From an uncultured Myxococcales bacterium (GTDB lineage: Bacteria; Myxococcota_A; Polyangia; Polyangiales; Polyangiaceae): a stretch of 38,478 bases of DNA. Positions 33,118 through 38,478 of this stretch are shown here, piece by piece. A program made the position numbers and the translations under genes. A model generated the notes under the pieces. That model made no database searches. It saw only the letters and a list, made by a program, of their open reading frames with translations, and had not been told where the DNA came from. The stretch spans positions 1 through 38,478 of the forward strand of contig CALMUT010000101.1 of the NCBI GenBank assembly GCA_937872925.1. Direction: 5' to 3'. Within the stretch, counting starts at the first letter, position 1; each line of letters begins with the position of its first letter.

Positions 33118-34206
33118 TCAGCACGGGCAGCTCCAGGGTTCGAGGGGCGCGAAGCTTTGCGACCAGTGGTTGCCCGAGGCCGCGTGTAGCTGCGACTCGG
33201 TGCCGTAGGACAGCCTCCCGTCGCGTTCCAAGAAGAATGCGGCCCCAGCGCCGTTTTGACTCACCGCGCGCAGGGACAAGCCCGCCGGCGTTTGCTCCCA
33301 CACCGCCCACAGGTCGCCGCGGAAGTCACCACAGCCCACCCCTGCCCAAGCCGCCACGCGCACCAAGCTGCGACCGCTGTCGTCGCTGTACTGCGTCACG
33401 CTGCTGCCCGAGTCGGTGTACTCCGTCCAGTGGCCGCGCGGCGCCGACGGCGTGCCGCCCACGTCGGGTTGCCAGTCGCCGCTGAGGTAGTCCGTCTGGA
33501 TCTCGCCGTACTCCGGCAATGCCAAGAACGCCGCCATCGCCCGCACGCTCAATGGCGCTGCTGCTGCTTTGACTTCGGCGAAAAGCGTCTGCGCGCCGCC
33601 CGCGGGCGCCGCGAAGCTTGCGCCGCTGCACTCCCCCTCGGTGGGCAGCAAAGACACCGTCACCAGCTCGCGACTCGGAGCCACGATGTCTCCGAGCTCT
33701 TCGTCTTCGGGCTCCCCCCATTCTTCGCGCACGCGCCACACGTCTGCCGCCGTGGCAGTGCAGACCCACCCAGCGCTGTCATACAACCAGTACTCGCGAC
33801 CCGTCGCATCCGCGTACGCCGCGAGCTCGGCAGCATCGACGCGTCGACGCAACACCCGCGTGCTGTCACCGCCCACGCTCACGTCCTCGAACGCTTCCTC
33901 GGTGGGCTCGGCCCCTGCGTCGATCACCAGCATCGGCTCAGCCGCGAAGATCACCGCGGACAGGTCGCCCGTACGCCCATCGTACACATCGGCACTGAAC
34001 TCCCCGCGCCCCTGCACCCGCTCGCCAACCGCCAACGTTTGCACCGGAAGCACGGACGTCGTCAGCGGACTCTCCGCCGCGCGCGCTGCCGCCTGTTCCG
34101 TGGGGTCCGGCGCCGGGGCGGCGTCGTCCTCGAAACGCACTTCCGGTCCGCATGCCACGGAAGCCAGAGCAAACACCGCCACCACCACACACCTCGAATG
34201 CCACAT
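33118..34206 (-). CDS. Putative lipoprotein (362 aa)
   Basis: A 362-residue exported protein. The start is ATG 34206, with an AGGGGGC site just upstream; the frame is open to 34326 but that part lies in the repeat-bearing intergenic region. The signal peptide ends in ASVAC (Cys19), so it is probably lipidated. An acidic Asp/Glu/Ala-rich spacer precedes a region with no recognised domain: LVIDAGAEPTEEAFEDV, REYWLYDSAGWVCTATAADVWRV, AVWEQTPAGLSLRAV. Five Cys occur in the mature part (including CSCPC-like end SCPC). It shows beta-rich, mixed character and no catalytic motif. Convergent with the HAD gene. I do not know the function. Confidence 0.6.
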   Translation of the reverse strand: MWHSRCVVVAVFALASVACGPEVRFEDDAAPAPDPTEQAAARAAESPLTTSVLPVQTLAVGERVQGRGEFSADVYDGRTGDLSAVIFAAEPMLVIDAGAEPTEEAFEDVSVGGDSTRVLRRRVDAAELAAYADATGREYWLYDSAGWVCTATAADVWRVREEWGEPEDEELGDIVAPSRELVTVSLLPTEGECSGASFAAPAGGAQTLFAEVKAAAAPLSVRAMAAFLALPEYGEIQTDYLSGDWQPDVGGTPSAPRGHWTEYTDSGSSVTQYSDDSGRSLVRVAAWAGVGCGDFRGDLWAVWEQTPAGLSLRAVSQNGAGAAFFLERDGRLSYGTESQLHAASGNHWSQSFAPLEPWSCPC

Positions 34207-34270
34207 GCCCCCTGGCGTTACAGGATCCGTGCCGGTCTTGTTTCCAGCTGTTTGTTTGTTTTTTTGTTGG

Positions 34271-34313
34271 CCCCTGTGTCCGTCATCGGCTGGCGCCGTG
34301 TGCCGCCTGCCAC
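34271..34313 (+). repeat. Dispersed intergenic repeat, copy A
   Basis: A 43-base core that recurs at 36285-36327 with two mismatches; similarity reaches about 10 bases further on the right and, more loosely, about 30 bases leftwards through a T-rich stretch (34250-34270). Both copies have the same orientation and lie in gaps just before plus-strand genes for exported proteins. In one plus frame the core and its right extension read VIGWRRVPPATARR in both copies, with five differing bases that all fall at synonymous third positions. Confidence 0.7.
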
Positions 34314-34428
34314 CGCGCGACGGCAATAAACTGCGCGCAGACGACGAATCGCCACTCCCCGTCGGCGGCTCGCGAAAATCACCCGCGGGTCAAGGTGGTG
34401 CGTCTTAAGGTATTAGACTGGAGCTTCC

Positions 34429-35103
34429 ATGACCAAACGGTTCCTGGGGTCCCTGATGCTGGTCGCCGTCTGTGCGCCAAGCACAGCGCTGGCAGACGCG
34501 GGCCCCAAGATCGAGGACTCGTTCTGGTTTCCCCTTGGCATCAACGCGGGCTACGCCATCAACCCGTCGCATGTACCGAATGGGTTCCTGTTCGGTGCCG
34601 AAGCGAGCCTTGTCTACCTGGACCACAGTGCCAAATGGGCGGGCGTATACACGGACCTGCTGCGCGACTTCGGCTCGGATACGACACGTTGGAGCGCTGG
34701 CGCCGAGTTCGGCGTGTCTGCATACGGCCTCGATGTCGGCTACGTGCGCAGCTTCGGCGACGCGGATTGGAGCGGAGTACGCGCGCGCTTCCTGCTTTCA
34801 TTGGCGGTCATCCACATCTACGGCGGTCCCGGCTGGATCCTCAGTGGCGAACAGACCGAAAGCTACGGTGAGATCGGGCTGCTGCTAAAGTTCCCGATCA
34901 ACCTCTGGTCCGCCGAGCCCAGGCGCCGCCACCAACCCGCTGTCGAGGAAGACCACGAGCGCCCACCGCAGAACGACGAGCAACTGGGTGACTCACCCCT
35001 CGTGACTGAGCCGGGTCCCGAGCCGCCGCCCCCAACCAGCTACCCGCCCCCCGACGACGCACCCCTGGCGCCACCGCCCAGTCCCGCGCCCGAGCCGAAC
35101 TAG
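34429..35103 (+). CDS. Outer-membrane beta-barrel-like protein with Pro-rich tail
   Basis: A 224-residue protein with a signal peptide (about 1-23, ending ALADA). GGAG lies about 5 bases before ATG 34429. Residues about 28-160 show strand-like segments with aromatic and Gly residues (FWFPLGINAGYAINP, GFLFGAEASLVYLDHSAKW, WSAGAEFGVSAYGLDVGYVRSFG, VHIYGGPGWIL-like), typical of an 8-stranded outer-membrane barrel. The C-terminal 60 residues are Pro/Asp/Glu-rich and disordered (EPPPPTSYPPPDDAP). It could be a surface or periplasm-facing structural protein. No catalytic motif. Upstream (34207-34428) lies repeat copy A and otherwise no gene. Confidence 0.65.
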   Translation: MTKRFLGSLMLVAVCAPSTALADAGPKIEDSFWFPLGINAGYAINPSHVPNGFLFGAEASLVYLDHSAKWAGVYTDLLRDFGSDTTRWSAGAEFGVSAYGLDVGYVRSFGDADWSGVRARFLLSLAVIHIYGGPGWILSGEQTESYGEIGLLLKFPINLWSAEPRRRHQPAVEEDHERPPQNDEQLGDSPLVTEPGPEPPPPTSYPPPDDAPLAPPPSPAPEPN

Positions 35104-35172
35104 CGCACAAGAGTCGTCGCTCAGCTCGGCCCAGCACCCCGTCGGGTATCCCGCAGCGTGTTGAACCGACCC

Positions 35173-35820
35173 CTACAACCCCCTGGACTCGAACCACTCG
35201 ATGGCATGCATCGATTTGGCGCGCTCCAGCTTGACGGCTTTGACCACCGGGGCGGACAACTCTACGGGCACGTCGAGGGCAATCCAATCGAACACTCTCA
35301 GTGATCGGTGCGAGTTGATGCGCTTCACGTCTTTGTCGGTGATGCCGACCAAGTTGTGGATGAGTAGTTCCTCGAGCTTTGGTGCGTCCAATAACCCACC
35401 CAAAGCCTCGAGGGTACGCATTTGCCCGACCTCCAAGCGCAACAGTTCCTTGAGCCCGCGCAGCGACGGCACAGCCTGGACCTTCGCCAAGCCGTAGAGA
35501 GACAGGTGCTGAAGCGCCTTGAAGCTCGTCACCAAACTCAAGTCGTGCATGCCCCGCACTTGGTTGACACAGAGATAGCGGAGCTTCTTGCAACCTTCTG
35601 CAGCCGTTAGGTTCGCGGCCGAACCACCTCGCAAGTCCAGCCACCAAAGCTTGTCGAGCTTCGACAGGAATCCGTCGGGGACCTGCACGTTCCACAGCGT
35701 CAATCGCTCTGCGCTCGCGAGCCACTCCAGGTCGTCAGCGGTGATCTTGGCGTGTTCGATCCAGAACTCCCCGCAGCCGCGATCCTGGGCAACGTCGCGC
35801 GCCTTGTGCCGCTTCGTCAT
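35173..35820 (-). CDS. Leucine-rich-repeat-like protein
   Basis: A 215-residue protein starting at ATG 35820, with no signal peptide. It consists of roughly eight units of 20-25 residues with the pattern of short leucine-rich repeats: LEWLASAERLTLWNVQVP, LDKLWWLDLRGGSA, CKKLRYLCVNQVRG, FKALQHLSLYGLAKV, LKELLRLEVGQMR, APKLEELLIHNLVG. Such folds bind proteins; location is probably cytoplasmic. The first 15 residues are Lys/Arg-rich. It is convergent with the barrel gene, 69 bases apart. No partner is recognised next to it. Confidence 0.7.
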   Translation of the reverse strand: MTKRHKARDVAQDRGCGEFWIEHAKITADDLEWLASAERLTLWNVQVPDGFLSKLDKLWWLDLRGGSAANLTAAEGCKKLRYLCVNQVRGMHDLSLVTSFKALQHLSLYGLAKVQAVPSLRGLKELLRLEVGQMRTLEALGGLLDAPKLEELLIHNLVGITDKDVKRINSHRSLRVFDWIALDVPVELSAPVVKAVKLERAKSMHAIEWFESRGL

Positions 35821-36009
35821 GGGCGCATGCTAGCTCAGGTGGCGGTAAGCGTGCCCGTGCGGGACGCAACGCAGGCGGGCTCCTGATCGTCGTTTGAGTG
35901 CTCAGAGGTTCTTCCTCGGCATTCCAGCGAGCCCCGAGCTGGCCGCGCGGATGGTCGGGGCCAACACTTGGCAGACCAATGCCGCTAGCCGTTCCATTCC
36001 ACCAGGAGG

Positions 36010-36165
36010 TCAACGTCCGAAGCCGAGGGCCAGCACCGCGAGCGTGACCCATACCCTGTTGGTTCGCCGCATGACGCCGGCTGAAAAAGCATCGACCGTG
36101 CCAGCCAACTCGTAGTGAATCTCCGTGATAAATGGAAGCGTGCCAGCGGATCCGCAAGTGCGCAC
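36010..36165 (-). pseudogene. Probable decayed membrane-protein fragment
   Basis: A minus-strand frame of 52 codons (GTG at 36165, TGA at 36010) reads ITEIHYELAGTVDAFSAGVMRRTN followed by a membrane-like helix (VWVTLAVLALGFG) and then the stop. The pattern of an acidic beta start, an amphipathic helix and a first membrane helix is like the N-terminus of YcxB-type membrane proteins, from memory. Past the stop the same frame stays protein-like (MERLAALVCQVLAPTI) to another stop near 35908. It looks like a gene broken by a stop and truncation, rather than an intact small gene. Confidence 0.35.
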
Positions 36166-36284
36166 CTGACGCTAATTTCGATCGACTGGTGCGAGTCGAG
36201 CGTATGAACGTGCGGCCGTGGGGCGAAAGCGCCTCGGATTGGTACTCCGAGTTGTTTCGGCCGCTTGTTTGTATTTTTGGTTGC

Positions 36285-36327
36285 CCCCTGTGTCCGTCAT
36301 CGGTTGGCGCCGCGTGCCGCCTGCCAC
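36285..36327 (+). repeat. Dispersed intergenic repeat, copy B
   Basis: The second copy of the 43-base core at 34271-34313, two mismatches in 43. It ends about 45 bases before the CAP-domain lipoprotein start. As in copy A, a T-rich stretch (36266-36278) lies just to its left, and the same orientation relative to the following gene is kept. Confidence 0.7.
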
Positions 36328-36371
36328 GGCTCGACGCCGGTGCAGACGCCTGGGCGTGGTAGAGTTGCCCC

Positions 36372-37400
36372 ATGCGTTTGCTCTCTCCGATTTGTGTCGC
36401 CGTCTTGCTGGGGTGCAGTAGTTCCGGATCCGGCGGCGGGCCGGTGGACGGCGGTCTTGGGGGCACGGCGGGCGGCGGGGGCGCTGGCCTTGCGGGCGGC
36501 AGCGGCGGCTCCGGCAACGTGGCTGGCACGGGCAACACCGGCGGCAGTGGCAACGCTGCGGCCACGGGCGGGGTCGGCGGCAGCTTCCCAGCAGGCTGCA
36601 CCACCCAGGGCGCAGCAGACGTGTGCGCGCGCTGGAAAGCGGATCGCGCCGATCTGAGCGAAGGCACTTGGAGCGGCAACGTGTCGTCGTGCGATCCCGG
36701 CGACATCTCCGCAAACGGGCGCGCCAACGCCCTGCGACTGATCAACCTGTATCGCTACATGGTCGGCTTGCCCGAAGCGACCGACGATCCGACCCGTAAC
36801 CAAAAGGCCCAAGCCTGCGCCTTGATGATGAAAGCCGAGGGCAAGCTCTCCCACACGCCCGGCACGTCCTGGGGCTGCTACAGCGCCGACGGCGCCGAAG
36901 CCGCGGGCAAGAGCAACATTTCCACAGGCAGTGGCGTGGGCGCCGTCGATCGCTACATGCGCGACAACGGCAACTTGACCACCATGGGCCACCGGCGCTG
37001 GATCCTGTCCAACAGCCTGGGACTGGTCGGACTCGGCTCTACGGACGGCGCATCCTGCATGTGGGTCATCAGCGGCGGCGGCAAAGCCACGCGCAAGTGG
37101 ACCGCATGGCCGCCCGAGGGCGACGTGCCCTTCGAACACGTCGACTACATCAAGGGCACCGGCTGGACAATCCAGAGCAGCGACATTGACTTGGACAATG
37201 CCACCGTCAAGATCACGGACCAGAACGGCACGGAGATGCCCGTCAACGTGACGCACCTGCAGCCGAACTTCGGCGCTAAGGACGCCCTGCTGATGCAGCT
37301 GAGCGGCTGGACCGCCCAGGCCGGCAATGCGTACGCGGTACAAGTCAGCGGCAGCAGCGAGCCGATCTGCTACGTCGTCAACGTGGTCGACTGCGGCTGA
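36372..37400 (+). CDS. CAP-domain lipoprotein
   Basis: A 342-residue exported protein. The signal peptide ends in a classic lipobox LLGC (Cys15). A Gly/Ser/Ala/Asn spacer (about 16-73) precedes a CAP (SCP/PR1-like) domain from about 110 to 230: NALRLINLYRYMVGLPEAT, KAQACALMMKAEGKLSHTP, AVDRYMRDNGNLTTMGHRRWILS. The His of SHTP and of MGHRRWIL are the conserved metal/site His of CAP domains. The C-terminus (about 235-342) is beta-rich. CAP proteins are extracellular; roles range from ligand binding to proteolysis, and none can be fixed here. It is probably surface displayed. ATG 36372 follows the T-rich repeat region, with no clear ribosome site. Confidence 0.85.
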   Translation: MRLLSPICVAVLLGCSSSGSGGGPVDGGLGGTAGGGGAGLAGGSGGSGNVAGTGNTGGSGNAAATGGVGGSFPAGCTTQGAADVCARWKADRADLSEGTWSGNVSSCDPGDISANGRANALRLINLYRYMVGLPEATDDPTRNQKAQACALMMKAEGKLSHTPGTSWGCYSADGAEAAGKSNISTGSGVGAVDRYMRDNGNLTTMGHRRWILSNSLGLVGLGSTDGASCMWVISGGGKATRKWTAWPPEGDVPFEHVDYIKGTGWTIQSSDIDLDNATVKITDQNGTEMPVNVTHLQPNFGAKDALLMQLSGWTAQAGNAYAVQVSGSSEPICYVVNVVDCG

Positions 37401-37509
37401 GGGCGGCGCCCAGCTCCTGTCGGATCCGAACCTGCCTGTGGTGTCGAGCGGACGCAAGCGGCGCCCCGCGCGCACGAGCAACTGGCTCCGCGAAGCGATC
37501 CATGAAGAA

Positions 37510-38403
37510 TCACAGCTGCCCCGCTATCCCCAGACCCAAGTGGGATCCGTCGCTGAATGGCATCAGCAGCACCGAGGAATCCCTTTCTGGAGCGCTGGAG
37601 CCGAAGCCGTAATGCAACAAGCTGGGCAAGACGTAACCGGATCCAATACCCAGCGCCGCCCCAGCAAACACATCGGAGAAGTAGTGGTTCTTCGTCGTGA
37701 CACGCGAGACACCGACCCAGGTGGCCGCTGCCAGCGCCCCGGCGCAGGCCAGTGGATCCCCGAGCCCGCCGTAGAGCTCCAGATGTTGGTGGTGCACGCA
37801 AGTCAGACCGGCGCCCGTGAAAGCAGCCAGGGTGTGACCACTGAGAAAGCTCTGGTTACTGGCGACGTCATCCCCACAAGCTGGGTCGTAGTCGGGATCC
37901 GTCGCGCACTCGTCCACATACGGACGACGACGGCCAACGAGCTTTTGCGTCGCAGTGGAGATCGCGCCGCTGATAGCAAACGACTGCCAGTCGATTAGCA
38001 GCATTTGCGCCGCAACGTCGCTGCTGCCCCGCGCGCCCCAAGCGACGCCCGCGTCCACAACCGGATAGGCAAAGAGCGACAGGAACGCGACCTCGCCGCT
38101 GAACACCACGCCCTCCCGAGTGCGACGGTCATCAATGGTCAGCGCGCGCACCAACGCATCGTCGATGAGCACACCACCGACGGGTCCATGTTTGTTCTGC
38201 TGGAGCCACAGCGTATTGGCCACGAACACACCCGAAGCTGCCGCCGCCACCACGCCTTCCACCGCACGAAAGCGCGGCCGGTCCTCCCGCCACTGCAAGG
38301 TCTCCGCGCTCGCAGTCTGTTCCAGGCCGAACAGCGTCAGCGCAGCAAGAACGCACACTTGGCGGGGGGCGCGGCGGCTGGTGTGGGAGCGCGAACGTGC
38401 CAT
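37510..38403 (-). CDS. PAP2-family phosphatase
   Basis: A 297-residue protein from ATG 38403 (302 from an in-frame TTG at 38418; no good ribosome site for either). It has a signal peptide or N-terminal membrane segment (about 13-33, ending ASA) and a PAP2 acid-phosphatase domain (about 80-260). All three motifs are present: K154-LVGRR-R160-P161, SFLSGH at 185-190, and S233-R234-VTTKN-H240-YFS-D244. Several membrane-like helices (AFLSLFAYPVV, AAFTGAGL, AGALAAATWVG, AGAALGIGSGYVL) agree with a membrane or periplasmic phosphatase acting on lipid phosphates such as undecaprenyl pyrophosphate or phosphatidic acid. The substrate is not determined. It is convergent with the CAP lipoprotein. Only 75 bases follow to the window end, where no gene start is visible. 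Confidence 0.87.
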   Translation of the reverse strand: MARSRSHTSRRAPRQVCVLAALTLFGLEQTASAETLQWREDRPRFRAVEGVVAAAASGVFVANTLWLQQNKHGPVGGVLIDDALVRALTIDDRRTREGVVFSGEVAFLSLFAYPVVDAGVAWGARGSSDVAAQMLLIDWQSFAISGAISTATQKLVGRRRPYVDECATDPDYDPACGDDVASNQSFLSGHTLAAFTGAGLTCVHHQHLELYGGLGDPLACAGALAAATWVGVSRVTTKNHYFSDVFAGAALGIGSGYVLPSLLHYGFGSSAPERDSSVLLMPFSDGSHLGLGIAGQL

Positions 38404-38478
38404 GGACAGTGCGCGCAACCTAGAGCCGATCTCGGCTGGTGGCCAGTTCTACCACCGCCCCTGCCGCTGCCTCCGCTG

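Larger units (their letters stand above)
35821..36371. other. 550-base gap with a gene fragment and repeat copy B
   Basis: No intact gene is recognised. The right-hand part holds repeat copy B (36285-36327). The middle holds a likely decayed minus-strand coding fragment (36010-36165) followed after its stop by more protein-like minus-strand sequence (about 35908-36009). A plus-strand frame over the same stretch has unlikely composition and is regarded as its shadow. Confidence 0.5.

Noticed and set aside
33256..34329. Long plus-strand frame opposite the lipoprotein at 33118-34206
   Set aside because: Its product is Arg/His/Ala-rich without structure. Only its last 25 codons, within the intergenic repeat, show conservation with copy B, and those are reported separately.
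36297..37481. Long minus-strand frame opposite the CAP lipoprotein
   Set aside because: Shadow of a gene with lipobox and CAP motifs.

Overview
The window is dense, GC-rich bacterial DNA. The gene content suggests a large-genome, soil-type deltaproteobacterial lineage, most likely a myxobacterium of the Polyangia kind (Myxococcota). The signs are lipoproteins with long Gly/Ser/Ala linkers after the lipobox Cys, Cys-rich exported proteins, HEAT-repeat proteins, a kinase-like protein, an HD-GYP protein, an ECF sigma operon, and frequent GTG/TTG starts with 4-base stop/start overlaps. No tRNA, rRNA, CRISPR array, integrase, transposase or phage gene was recognised. It reads as ordinary chromosome with accessory patches. 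Lineage is inferred from style only; no marker gene was searched.

Layout. 1-960 holds a GC-extreme edge with strong inverted repeats, a 46-residue very basic protein and an 83-residue hypothetical protein, both minus strand. 965-2203 is a short penicillin-binding transpeptidase (minus). 2419-6758 is a plus-strand run phoH, GAF/HD-GYP protein, enolase. 6859-10121 is a minus-strand run (in transcription order) Nudix hydrolase, NAD kinase, Cys-rich lipoprotein, outer-membrane beta-barrel. 10197-13209 is a plus-strand operon of a HEAT protein, a PQQ-propeller lipoprotein and a small membrane protein, facing a helical minus-strand protein. 13863-14843 is serine acetyltransferase and 14851-15948 (minus) a Nif3-like protein.

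16062-25563 is the most unusual part: a 9.5-kb plus-strand run of DUF2760 protein, Hsp70-like ATPase, SAM methyltransferase, Hsp70-like ATPase with DUF3731-type tail, a pseudokinase-HEAT fusion, and a protein that reads as an HD-GYP domain without its HD residues. The tight spacing suggests one co-expressed chaperone-like system in which two regulatory enzyme folds survive as non-catalytic scaffolds. 25616-28051 is an ECF sigma / zinc-finger anti-sigma / STN-beta-helix-membrane protein operon. 28161-28901 is a Cys-rich lipoprotein.

28977-31663 is a likely metal-related envelope cluster: a His-rich exported protein, a porin-like outer-membrane protein, and a lipoprotein with a Cys/His motif, ending in a 12-codon reading frame that looks like a severed signal peptide. 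31753-33113 is a ketopantoate-reductase-like protein coupled to a HAD hydrolase. 33118-38403 holds lipoproteins, a beta-barrel-like protein, a leucine-rich-repeat-like protein, a CAP-domain lipoprotein and a PAP2 phosphatase. Two copies of a 43-base intergenic repeat (34271 and 36285) flank part of this region; in one frame their core differs only at synonymous positions. A likely decayed gene fragment lies at 36010-36165.
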